A stretch of 64,000 bases of DNA from Mayamaea pseudoterrestris (lineage: Eukaryota > Bacillariophyta > Bacillariophyceae > Sellaphorales > Sellaphoraceae), in NCBI GenBank assembly GCA_027923505.1, contig BROI01000012.1, positions 248,001-312,000 of the forward strand. Reading direction: 5' to 3'. The notes under the pieces were generated by a model that worked only from the letters and a program-made list of their open reading frames with translations, searched no databases and was not told the origin of the DNA. Below, piece after piece: positions 36,639-47,400 of this stretch. Position 1 is the first letter of the stretch. The number at the start of each line of letters is the position of its first letter. The position numbers and the translations under genes were made by a program.

Positions 36639-38150
36639 TTAAAGTAAAATTTCCTTCGGTTTTTCAGTCGTATAGACTGATCGGACGGATTGTGATGAAG
36701 AGCTCGAGGCGACAAATGAAATAACGTCATCGTCGGCAGCATGTTTGGGGATGGAAATCTCGCGGCACATCATGTCCAATTCTTCAAAGTCGCGAGATGT
36801 AACGTTGCTCTTGCGGCTTCGGCCAAAGAAGCGCCGGGATGGCTTGTCGTCTTCGCTGTCTGTCGGTAGCTCGGCACCCTCTTTAGTAATCGGCTCCAAG
36901 TCTCCCAGTGGTTCTAATGACCGACGAGAATTGGATGACTTGGTCGACGGCGAGTCGGCCACTGGAGTTTCATCCTTTGGCATAGCGGCAGCTTCCTCCA
37001 ATTGAAGAGACTGCACATTGGCGCCCCTCGGTACGCGAACAGTGTGAACAAGTCCAAGATTGGGCTGACAAACGTCACACAATACACTCTTGCACTTGTG
37101 CACGTCCATCTTGCTGTGCCGAAACAACAAGTCATGCCAGTCGGGCTTGAGGTAGCTGTTGTCGTCGGTTTTGTTCGACCACTGAGTGTGAACCGACTTG
37201 TCGTCATTATTGCGATTCTTCAGGCGCTGATTTCGAGAATGAACGTACAAGGTCGACATGCCGAACAGAGCAACCAAGGCTAGGCATGCAACCACAGACT
37301 TGCCTGCTACATTCATCCCCGTTGACTTGGCCGAATATTGACTAGTTGTGGCACCGGCACCAGTAGCGCCAGTATTATCACCATTTTCGGACTCCAGCAG
37401 CTCAATCAAGGTCACTGTCACGCCACTCTCGGATGTTTCTTCGTTTACAGACACCAAAAAATCTTTAGATCCAATGCCTTGAACAATGGCATCCATGCTC
37501 TCAGATAAAATGTCATCCTCGTTACACTCTCCAGTATGAAGGATTGAAAAAGAATCTTCAAAAACATCGCAGCTCACAGAGTCTGCCAGCGATGGAGTGC
37601 AGGTAGAAACACGCTTGCCTGGTGCACCCGACGAGACTGAAATGATGCAATCCGAGTCGACAGCTAATTGGCGACGATTAGATGGAGTTGATTCGTCCAA
37701 GGCCGACTTGTCAGCACTTCCGCTATGGCTAGCACTCGTGTCGTCGTGAACGATGTCGTCGTCATCTTCCTCATTGGCCACTTTTGCTGCTTGTACATTG
37801 CACACGTCATTTGCAACCGACGTAATGGCTTCCTCCACCACCAACGAAGGAACTATTTCATTCAAATAGTCCAAAGGAAGGTTTGCGTCGGACGTGTCTG
37901 TTTCGATACTGTACTGAAGCGTCACATCCAGTCGCTTCGACGCGGCGTCCGAAACTGTTTGGCAAACGACAGTCGTTGTGGTTCGCTCACTCCCGCTGCT
38001 TGCAACCGGAGCTGTTGTAGACTCTGTTTGGTCATCGCCGTCGTCGTCTGGGTAGCTAATGACAATATTCTGCAACTTTCTGTCAAAAGCAAGCAAAAAG
38101 GGTCGGATGTGAGACGCGGTGGCGGGAAGAACTTTGGTGGTGAACAACAT
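36639..38150 (-). CDS. Single-pass surface protein with SEA-like outer domain
   Basis: 503 residues from the ATG at 38150, the first ATG of this frame. The outer part, about residues 30-290, includes VVCQTVSDAASKRLDVTLQY (a strand then DTS), LPLDYLNEIVPSLVVEEAI, a Cys pair region (SVSCDVFEDSFSILHTG), and KDFLVSVNEETSESGVTVT just before the membrane. One helix (SVVACLALVALFGMSTLYVH) lies near residue 300, then a 180-residue cytosolic tail with a Cys-x2-Cys (LCDVCQ) and basic/Ser stretches such as RRFFGRSRKSNV. No signal peptide is visible. A strong splice-acceptor-like site (TTTTGACAG) at 38080-38088 on the minus strand suggests that an upstream exon may supply the real N-terminus. Confidence 0.58.
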   Translation of the reverse strand: MLFTTKVLPATASHIRPFLLAFDRKLQNIVISYPDDDGDDQTESTTAPVASSGSERTTTTVVCQTVSDAASKRLDVTLQYSIETDTSDANLPLDYLNEIVPSLVVEEAITSVANDVCNVQAAKVANEEDDDDIVHDDTSASHSGSADKSALDESTPSNRRQLAVDSDCIISVSSGAPGKRVSTCTPSLADSVSCDVFEDSFSILHTGECNEDDILSESMDAIVQGIGSKDFLVSVNEETSESGVTVTLIELLESENGDNTGATGAGATTSQYSAKSTGMNVAGKSVVACLALVALFGMSTLYVHSRNQRLKNRNNDDKSVHTQWSNKTDDNSYLKPDWHDLLFRHSKMDVHKCKSVLCDVCQPNLGLVHTVRVPRGANVQSLQLEEAAAMPKDETPVADSPSTKSSNSRRSLEPLGDLEPITKEGAELPTDSEDDKPSRRFFGRSRKSNVTSRDFEELDMMCREISIPKHAADDDVISFVASSSSSQSVRSVYTTEKPKEILL

Positions 38151-39073
38151 GGCGTGAACGGATAGATTCAAACTCTCGAACTTTCGTCAACGGAAACCCA
38201 AAAATTCCAAGGTTCGGCAAAAGCAACGCCAGTCCAGCCTCATCCCTAAATACTTGACTGACGCGCGTACCGACAATGATGGTGCTTTCGAAAGGAGCAA
38301 CCATGGCAATCCAAACCCATCATGCAGAGCTGCCTCTTTTATATAACTTACCGTTGCTGATTTGATCGTAGAAAGGATGATATTGATTGCTGCATTTGTG
38401 GATTGTTCGGTTTGGCCAAAACTGACGAACCTGGCAGCAGGCTCCACGCCGTGACAAGTAATGTGCATCGAAACGTTCGAGTGAAAGGAACCATCTTATG
38501 ATACGGTCAAGCAGTAATCTGCAAACGCTTTCACTTGATGTAGATTGAATAGCAGTGCAGGATCCGTCTGTGCAGGTCTTGTCCCGTAGATAGGGAAAGC
38601 CGATTAAAGGGAAGAAGGTGAATGTGTTGGTCAATTTGCACACTCGGCTGGCGGTCACGAAAGTGAGCGTCGATTCTCGCGTTTCTACACGATCCAGGAT
38701 TGGTTTGTGTGCTTGCGTCAATTGGCGCGCCAAAATCAGTACTTTCTATGGGATAGTAAAAGAGTATCTTGACACGTCATCCCATTTGTGTTCTCCACAT
38801 TGATTACAGCTATTTAAATCGCAACGGTTAAATTGCCCTGCCGCTGTCAGCGAGGCGAGCCTCACGAGACGGTTGGCACGAATCGCCAAATTGGCACGAC
38901 GAAGCGAAAGACACTCGAGGCACATGTTTGGGACACTCATCAGCTTCATCTATGCTGAATGTTTGATCATTCACCTCATTACACCTTTACTCATCTTTAG
39001 AAGCTAGACGGCATTGCATACTGCCGTAATCACAGCAACAATATTGAGCATTATTTCCTCGACAATTTACAAA
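38151..39073. other. Intergenic between divergent genes, about 0.9 kb
   Basis: Holds the leaders of the surface protein genes at 36639 (-) and 39074 (+). A possible upstream exon of the minus-strand gene may lie here but I could not define it. No other feature seen. Confidence 0.4.
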
Positions 39074-41470
39074 ATGAAATCATTCGCACTCATCTGTTTG
39101 CTGGCCGCGCCGACTGCCGCCAACCTCCAAGTTAGCGACCATGAGCCAAACAGCAAGCCTGCAGCGTATAATCTCTTGCGTATGCTTGATGTGACTCAAC
39201 CCTCTGGCTCGCAGAGCTTTCCATCGATATCTACCACAACAAGTACTTCCAGCATCACAAATGGCGAACAAGCGAAAACGACGAGCGACCGCGGATTTGT
39301 CGTCTTTGATCGCAACTTTTTCAACCCTACGCCATCTAGTGCTATTCCTATCGCGACTCCTGCTCCAACGATTGCCCCTAGTCATGGAATGAAAGCTTTT
39401 GGAGGAACGACGTCAAGTGCAAACACACCAAGTCCAAGCAACGTTGGACTCGCGGACTCTTCGTTCGTACCAACCAACCGACCAGACGTGCCATCTTCGT
39501 CCTCGTCATTTGTTCCGACGAAACGGCAAGACTTCCCCTCTTCATCATTCGTACCTACCAAGCGACAAGACTCTCCTTCGTCAATATCGTTGGAGTCAAT
39601 TTCATCTTTCGTTCCAACCAAACGAGAAGACTATACTTCGTCTTCATTTGTACCGACTAAACGGCAAGACTTCCCATCGACGGCATCTTCATTCGTGCCA
39701 GCGAAACGACAAGATTTTCCTTCATCGACATCATTAGCATCACTTTCGTCATCTGTTCCAACGAAACGACAAGACGAGTCATCCACATCATCGTCGTCGT
39801 TCGTTCCAACCAAGCGCACAAAGCGCTCAGCAAATACGCCAGCTCCGTCGACAGCGACTGGTTTTGGAGCATTAGGAGAGTTTGAAGGCGATGCACCAAG
39901 TGTAATTCCAATCAGTGTATCGCTGCTGTCGAGTGATGTTCCGAGCAACATGCCTTCAATCTCGCTTGACGACGTCGATTCGAGCGATGCGCCGTCTGAT
40001 ATGCCCAGCACCATTACATTCGAACTGAGTGGTGGCCTATCCAGTGAGAGTGCTAGTGGCGTCCCAACGATACTGTCGTCAGCGCCATCAGACATGCCGT
40101 CATATGGCATTCGCAAAGCTGGACTCGCAACTTCAGACGTTCCAAGTGATCAACCAAGTTTGTCACCGAATATGCTGGCTGCATCGGACATGCCCTCCTT
40201 TGGTTTTGGCGAAAAGGGACTGGAAGTTGTCTCCGGTGCTCCGAGTATTATGCTGGCATTTACTAGCTCGGATGTACCATCAGACTCGCCAAGTCAAGCC
40301 CCGACCTTGAAAGTAGCAACGGAACAATCTGACATGCCTCCAATTGGATATGGCGAAAATGGTGTAGAGGCTTTGGATGCCCATTCAGACGCCCCATCAA
40401 TTATTGCTTTGTCGGACGTACCAAGCAATGTTCCGTCGGATATGCCTAGCCTCGCGCCGTTTGTTGTGAGCGATGCTACGTTTGCCCTCCAAGACGACTT
40501 TGAAAGAGACAACTTTTACTCTTGCAGTGGCTATGTTGATAGTTTGAATTCCTCTAGTGTCGCCGAATTGACTGTTGACTACGAGTATCGGCTAGTGCTG
40601 GATGAGAGTCAAACCAACCAGGATTCGGATATAGACGCTTTGGTCGAGTCAATCGAGCGAATGGTTCTGGAAGCTGCTATGAGCAGTACGTGCGACAGTG
40701 AGCTATCGGATCGGCGTTTATTGCAAGAGTCGTCTTACATGGCTGCGAGTGCTGCTCCTGAGGATGTTCCGTACCGTAGCTGCGGAACATACTGCTACCA
40801 TATGAAGGGTGCAATGGTTTATCGCATGAGCGACAATGATACTAAGGGAATTGCATCAGTCTACTGCAGTGCCTTGGAAGCCATTGCATTACTATTCAAA
40901 AGTGAAACGCTTTCTACACTTCCTCATGTCAAAAGTGCCGTCTTCACTACTGACGGTGAAAGTACCATGTGCAACCTCAATGCGACTCCTGGTGGTGTTG
41001 CAAGCAGCGAACCCATGAGCGCATCGACCGAAACAGTAAGCACTTCAGGCTTTGGTTCTCCTCAATCCTTTTTTATTATTGGGGCTTTTGGAATTGCAAC
41101 CGCATTTTTAATAATTGGTGGCGTAGTTCTCAACAAGACGCGGCTGGCGCAAGCCGAGGAGGATGACGAGCATGACAAAGCCATGGCTATCCATACACTA
41201 TCGACGGATGAGGAGAGTGGCAATGCCAATGATACAACCGCTGAGTACGGAAGTATATATCGACGAGATTCTGCGTCTGCAAGTTACGACAGCAAGGGCT
41301 TGCTTCGAAGCTGGGAGCGTACTGGAGAGAAAGAAAGTGCACCCCGTGTGCTTGGCAACAGTTCGAGTTGGGAAGCTGCGGCGACGCTTGGCTTCACTGA
41401 CATTGACTTGGACGAAGACTCTGGTTATGACGATGACTATTTTCTACAAGAGGAAAGTTTGAATAAGTAA
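39074..41470 (+). CDS. Surface glycoprotein with KR-bounded peptide repeats and SEA-like domain
   Basis: 798 residues from the ATG at 39074 (signal peptide MKSFALICLLAAPTAANL). Residues about 132-260 hold eight copies of SSFVPTKRQD with a dibasic KR in nearly all. Between successive KR pairs lie short peptides beginning Gln-Asp or Glu-Asp. Residues about 280-470 have looser repeats of SSDVPSDMPS, including three longer units (SDMPSYGIRKAGL, SDMPSFGFGEKGL, SDMPPIGYGENGV). A folded part (VAELTVDYEYRLVLDESQ, four or more Cys, RSCGTYCYHMKGAMVYRM) precedes one membrane helix near 665-690 (FIIGAFGIATAFLIIGGVV) and an acidic cytosolic tail of about 105 residues. The layout is mucin-like or precursor-like; it should be on the cell surface or in the secretory path. 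Function unknown. Confidence 0.72.
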   Translation: MKSFALICLLAAPTAANLQVSDHEPNSKPAAYNLLRMLDVTQPSGSQSFPSISTTTSTSSITNGEQAKTTSDRGFVVFDRNFFNPTPSSAIPIATPAPTIAPSHGMKAFGGTTSSANTPSPSNVGLADSSFVPTNRPDVPSSSSSFVPTKRQDFPSSSFVPTKRQDSPSSISLESISSFVPTKREDYTSSSFVPTKRQDFPSTASSFVPAKRQDFPSSTSLASLSSSVPTKRQDESSTSSSSFVPTKRTKRSANTPAPSTATGFGALGEFEGDAPSVIPISVSLLSSDVPSNMPSISLDDVDSSDAPSDMPSTITFELSGGLSSESASGVPTILSSAPSDMPSYGIRKAGLATSDVPSDQPSLSPNMLAASDMPSFGFGEKGLEVVSGAPSIMLAFTSSDVPSDSPSQAPTLKVATEQSDMPPIGYGENGVEALDAHSDAPSIIALSDVPSNVPSDMPSLAPFVVSDATFALQDDFERDNFYSCSGYVDSLNSSSVAELTVDYEYRLVLDESQTNQDSDIDALVESIERMVLEAAMSSTCDSELSDRRLLQESSYMAASAAPEDVPYRSCGTYCYHMKGAMVYRMSDNDTKGIASVYCSALEAIALLFKSETLSTLPHVKSAVFTTDGESTMCNLNATPGGVASSEPMSASTETVSTSGFGSPQSFFIIGAFGIATAFLIIGGVVLNKTRLAQAEEDDEHDKAMAIHTLSTDEESGNANDTTAEYGSIYRRDSASASYDSKGLLRSWERTGEKESAPRVLGNSSSWEAAATLGFTDIDLDEDSGYDDDYFLQEESLNK

Positions 41471-41569
41471 ATCGTCCATCGACTTACTGTTAGTCAATGC
41501 ATATAGAAATCATAACTACGTGTTTCAAACTTTATTTACGTGAATAATAAACCCCATTGATCGCGCCAA

Positions 41570-44111
41570 TTACGTTCGCCTTTGCCGCTCGTGGCCACCA
41601 AAAATGTTCTTGGTCGCTTTTTCGTTGTCCCGCTCTTCGTCAGTATTAGTCTTTGGCGGCGTTCCAAAAAATCCCCATGGGTTGCCAGCGCTTTGTGCAG
41701 CAAGTGAGGAAACATGATCACTTGTCGTACTAGACGTTGCTGCGGGTTCTGGCACTTCGTTTGCCGCAATAGATGGAGCAAAGATGGGTGGCAATGTCGC
41801 TGGAACAAAAGGTGCGTCCGTTGGATCATTGTCTACTTGCGATACACTTGGCCTTAAAACAGGGCTTGGAGCACCTTGGTCTTCGCTGCCACCGACAAGA
41901 GTGGACGGCTTTGCGGCAATCGGCCGCTGGTTGCTGCTGCTTCCGTCGTCGGTAGAAGGCGCTGGTGTACGTCGCGAGTTACTGGGAACATTGACGCTGC
42001 CGCTTGAATGTCCACTGCCGCTGCTCACAAGTGGTGTTGCTGGCTCCACACAATACGGAAGTCCTGATTCTGGATCATGCGTATCAAGTCCTTTGCTTGG
42101 AGCAGCGCCATTGGAGCCGGTTGCGCCCTTGCTAATTCCGCTTGAACCCGACCATTGCGATAGCGTACCCTTACTCCTCTTGATGCCCTGGCCATGGTCG
42201 ACGGATTTTTTGCTGCTGCCCTTACCTGGCTCTTCTATTTTGGAGTGTTTCTTGGCCGTTGACTTTGCGTCGTAAGCCTTCTTCTTGGTATAGCGTATCT
42301 TTGAACCACTCGCAGATGCCGAGTTTGTCATGAGCCTGCGTCGTGCGCCACTTCCCGACTGAGGAGGCGTCGCCGGATCTTTGACGGTCTCATCGTCATT
42401 CACAAAATTATTGTCATCATTAGTAAGGTCATCCGTTCCAGCATCGCCAGAGCTACTTGCTGCAGGCCAATGTCCGATACTGCCACCGCCAAAGTGGTTC
42501 ATGCCAGTGCCAGTCGAGCCTGATACTATACCAGGCTCTGGCGGTGCTACCCCATTCGATCCACTGTTTCCCTTGCCTCCATTACCAGTCTTGTCGCTGC
42601 TTGCCTTTGACACTCTCGCTGTCGGCCGCTGCAGTTTGAAGCCATGTCCACCGGAACCAGTTGGTGTGCCGCGCTCCTTCTTTTTCGGAAGCGGCCGTGG
42701 AACACACTTGATAGTTGGCGCGGATGCCTTTGACGACGAAACAGTTGGCGCGCGCACCAGTGGCACCGGTGCGTGGTCGACTGATCCAGATGACACTGAT
42801 GAGTGAGGAATGCTCTCAATTGATCCAGTTGGAACCGACGCCGATCCAGAAGACACTGGTGAGTGAGGTACACTCGCAATGGATCCAGACGGAATCGACG
42901 CCGATCCAGACGTCACTGGTCGAGACGCAGCAGCTGGTCTCCGCGTCGGTTCCGGTGTCGACGGCCGACGCGTCGGCTCCCGAGTCGTTGGTCGACGAGC
43001 AGGCTCGCGAGTGATGGGGCGCCGCGTAGGCTCACGCGTTGACGGCGGACGAGACGGGGCCCGCGTCGATACTGATTCAGTGGGAGACTCTGTCGTTGGA
43101 AATATCACGGGCGCCCTTGTCGGTGCCTTGGTGGTTGGAGTTTCTTTTGTCACTGTTGGACGTAGCGAGGGACGACTCGTGGGAGACTCCGTCGGCGCTG
43201 GTCCAGCCGCTGGACAGAGTCCAAAGGGTGGAACGCCAAGGTCGTTCTGTCGAGTGAGGAAGGAGCATCAATGGTTAGTGATGGATAAAAAATTTGGTTC
43301 ACCGCTTTAAATAAATATTGAATGTACTCTCGCATCATCTCCACTTACAAAGACTGTCCATCCAATCTGCTGTCCTTCCAATACAACGGGAAAGACTCCA
43401 CAATCATTCTCATAAATAATCAACCAAAAATTGACCAAGTCTTGCTCCTCGGCGTTTCTCCCAGCCAACGTGATTTGCAGTCCCTTGGGAATCATGTCAA
43501 CATTTTCTTCGTCTGGATCAATCTGCGCAATCACCGACGTGTACTTGAACGTGTCGCCGCTGCGAAAGTCTCCACTCAGCGGCGTTTGCGCAATGACGCG
43601 CAAGTCTTGGTTGAGCTCCAGTATTTGAATCGTCGTGACGCGCACGGGTGAAAAGTCTGTCACGTTCACCTGCTGCTCCGTGTTGACCTGTGTGAGTAAA
43701 TAGTGCATGTGCGTGTGTGAGAGGGTGAGAAATGGCGATGAGAGTGAATGAGATATTCATCATGGCGCTGCTCGCTGCTCGAGTCAATCAAAACTGCATA
43801 CTTGCTGCTGCTGCAGCAGCATTCGACTTGCTGATGCTCCCATAAGCTTGCTCAATGACTACTACTACTTTACTCACAATGCACGCCGTATCGTTAATGC
43901 CAGCCGCTCCCGACACCACCGTCTTGTCGCTGCAGTCAATGCCAAAGTCGAGCTTGAACTCGTAGGTGGCTGGCTGACAGGCGCAAACGTCGACGCCAAC
44001 GACTGGATTGTTGTTGTTACCTCCTTGCGCATTAACAGCCAGACTTGCCGATAAAAGTAGCAGTATAGTTGTTACAACGTTTGACGCTGTTGCGAGCGAG
44101 ACTGCAGTCAT
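41570..44111 (-). CDS. Secreted Pro/Thr/Ser-rich protein, three exons
   Basis: Exons 44111-43878, 43687-43349 and 43246-41570; introns are 190 and 102 bp, begin GTGAGT and GTAAGT, and end ACACAG and GACAG. The joins read ACI-VNTEQQ and WTVF-NDLG. Product 749 residues. A signal peptide (TTILLLLSASLAVNAQG) and an N-terminal domain with five or so Cys (VDVCACQPATYEF, FGIDCSDKTVV, YENDCGVFPVVLEG) occupy the first 190 residues. Then a Thr/Pro array follows (TESPTSRPSLRP, REPTRRPTTREPTRRPS) and a Ser/Gly region with two copies of SGSASVP-GSI-S-PHS. The rest is Ser/Gly/Pro-rich with many Lys. It is most likely a wall or mucilage component. A Copia element sits 105 bp upstream of its ATG, in the same transcriptional direction. 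Confidence 0.72.
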
Positions 44112-44216
44112 CTTTATTATTGAATTAGTAAGCAGTCAAGCTATGAGCTCTAGGACAAGATGTTGCTATATTTCTCAATGAGTCTCGCGGCCAAGTTTTT
44201 TCCTTGTATTACTGCA

Positions 44217-44427
44217 TGTTGGATCTAGAATATATCTTGCGCGCCCTTGAAGCGACACTAATGATTAAGCAGAACAGAGTCAATAAAACCACTTTACTTA
44301 TTTTCTCCAAGAAGTGATCGTCCTCGATCCACTCCTTCGGTTGCCGCTTACCGCGCTTACTTAAATGTGACCGTCTTCGTGACGTCACCGCTGCCGCTTC
44401 GGTTTGGGTTCTCATCCATGCTCAACA
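44217..44427 (-). repeat. 3' LTR of the Copia element (211 bp)
   Basis: Begins TGTTGG and ends CAACA on the + strand, so TG...CA ends. Identical to the other LTR by eye. It faces the Pro/Thr-rich gene and may influence its transcription. Contains the palindrome TGACGTCA at 44380-44387. Confidence 0.95.
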
Positions 44428-47400
44428 CACTCCTTTGGGCCGAGTAGTACTTACTGCTCGAGGCCAGATTCATAACCAGGTTGCGGAGCTTGCCAAACTG
44501 GGCTCCCTGCAATGGTTTCGTGAAGAAATCCGCGACCATGTCTCCGGTCGGACAATGCTCAATGTTGACTTCACCAGCTGCCACGCGATCTTTCACAAAG
44601 AAGTACCGAACATTCATGTGTCGCGTGCGCTTTGTACTTGAGCTTCTGCCATTCTTTTCCAACAGCATTGAACTCATATTGTCTTGATACAATTTCGTGT
44701 CTTTGACCCCGAAACCTTGCGCCTTCAGAAAATATCCTGTCCACAGCAACTGCGGTAGCACATCATGAACTCCCACAACTTCGCTCTCCGTCGAGCTTCT
44801 TGTTACCAACTTCTGTTTAGCCGACGTACTGTACACTGATCCTTGGCCAAGTGTCATTGTTCCACCAGTGTGACCCTTCATGTCTGGGTGCACCGCGTAC
44901 GACGCATCCACCCACCACTGGACTATCCCGGACTGGTCCGCCTTCAGCGTCAACACCATGTCCACGCTTCCGCGTAAATATTTAATCACTCTTGCAGCCT
45001 TCTTATAGTCGTCTTCGTCAGGCTGCTGCAGCCTCGTGCTCAAGAAAGAAATCGCTGTGCGAATATCCGGTCGCGCTCGCTGACTCAGATACAGACACTG
45101 CATCACAATCGTCACAAAAATCTGCTTCTTCGCTTCGCTCAACATGACAGGATTTTCCGATATCTGAAACAAGTGACTGGCTGCCGGAGTAGCTGCCGTT
45201 CCATCCATGTCGTCTGGCGCATGATGCAGGATGTTCTTCACATAGTCAACCATGTTGATTGCTACTTCTCAGGCTTAGTATAGTCCAATACCATGCCGAG
45301 GTAGTCGTGCACTTTTCCGCGTGACTTATTCATTGGAGTCTCCTTGCCAAACTCCTCATCCATCTGCGCGATGAACTCATCCACTACGCTCACGTCGACG
45401 TGCGAAATCTTCAAATCGTCCACGTGCCATCCCACGGTGATTTGCTTCCCATTGACAATCTTGTTGCACACACACGGATCGTACGGGTTCTTCTCGAAGC
45501 CCCACTCAAGCAATTTTGCGGACAACTTCTCCCAGAATAGTCGCGCTGCTCGAAGCGTACCATAAAGCGCCATGAGTAATTCAACATACATGACTTTCTC
45601 GCCATTCTCCATTGTGACGCAAGGCTCGTACATCTCGCGATCAATTTCCAACAGTAGCTCCACCATCTTCCCAGTGAAACGAACGTGCACCAACTCATCC
45701 ATTTCCGCTTGCATGAAAGCACCCGGTACATCAACCACAGCAACCTCGCGCCCTTCCATAGCGTCAATGATAGCTGTCAGAAAGATGGCCTCTGTCGCTA
45801 TCGTTGGAGATGCTGCGTCTTCCTTTGCAGTGTATGCTCGTTGCTTGCGTCCATCCGCGCATCCGCGTCCCTTCACAGTCCCGCATCTCTTGCGCTTGAG
45901 AAACATCAAATACGCCAGAGCGTCCTTGCGCTGCTGCGGAGTCAGAGTGCATTGGGGGACTGCCTTCATGACGTGCCTGTCGTGTAGCTGCTGCATTTCC
46001 TTGCGCACTGCCTCCACTCCAGCATCGCCAAAAGCCTTTAAACCTTGTCGCATATTCATCTGTGCCGTGACGAGTGGCTCCGACACTTCCTCTGCAGCGT
46101 CGAGCGTGAACAAATGAGCGAACGAGCGAGGTTTGCGCGCACGCAGGCCATACCGACCAGTGCGTGGGCCATAGCGCGCATCGAAATCCTCTTCGTCTGC
46201 AGCAGCTGGCACTCCTTCAATTTCGCCTTCATCGGGCACTCCTTCAATTTCGCCATCATCCACGGCTGGCGCGTCGTCAAGTTCGCCGTCAATGGCCTCA
46301 CCATCCTCGTCGTTCGGCACTCCTTCGATTGCGCCGTCAGCACCATCGTCGTCGTCGTCGTCGTCATCGGTCGCATTCACTCCTTCGCTTCCGCCGGCAG
46401 AGTCGTCGTCACCGCGAGAAGCGTCGTCATCATAATCAGAGTCATCATCATCCTCGGCGTCATCTTCGTGCCACATGACTGGCTCAGCAGCCTCCGCAAC
46501 ACGGTGGCGGTCCATGAACACGATGCCCGGATTGGCCTTCTGTTGACGAGCGAGACGATGCACGCGCTCAATGACATCATCAGGCATGGGCAAAGGCGTA
46601 GCGTGCCCACGATTCAGAACTTTGCCCGAAGACAAACTGAGGAAATAAAACCCACCCTGCACATTACCAGTCGGGCGCAGAGCCAGCGCACCGATCGTGC
46701 GCGCCTGCATGTCATTGCTGTGCGACTCATGCGTTTGCACATACTGACCAAATTCATACTTGCAATGCCGATTAAAGTCAACTGTCTGACCAGTCACAAT
46801 AGTGCGTGGACTGAGATCCTTCGAAATGCCACGCTCGTTCGGAAACGCATTCAACCAAAACACGGCAGACTTCGTCATTTCGATAACCAAGCGTGCCGGC
46901 ACGTGCTTAAATGGCAACGTGTTGTATGTCGCGCGCACCCGTTCTTTCACGACACGGATAAAACGTTCAATTTCGCCAACGTGTTCATCCTCAGATGTCG
47001 CATTGAGCGCCACTCCGAGATCAGCCAACGCGCCAAGCATTGGAGCGAACTCCCCATCCATCAGAGCCGCGACGACACGGAACCCACCGCGTGCGTAAAT
47101 CTTCAACACAGACTCGATTGCCTTCAACATAACCGGAAGCGTACGGTTTTGAATCACCTCAACCGTAGCAAAACGAATGCTGCGGGAGAACGTCACCAAC
47201 ATAGGGACTTTGTTGATATACATGATGTCAGCACAAAGAGTAACGTCTCGATAGCGACTCATGATAGCCGGTGGAAGCTGCTCAACAATCGCAGGCTTCA
47301 CCAGATGCGACGCGCGACGCGTCGTCTTTCCTTTTAACGAGCCAACATCTGGTCCAAAGATGTGCTCAGCAGCCAGGATGTCGGCCTTCGTCACAGGACA

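Noticed and set aside
42381-43310. + strand frames opposite the Pro/Thr-rich gene
   Set aside because: The three-exon minus-strand model explains the region; these frames arise from repeat codons.
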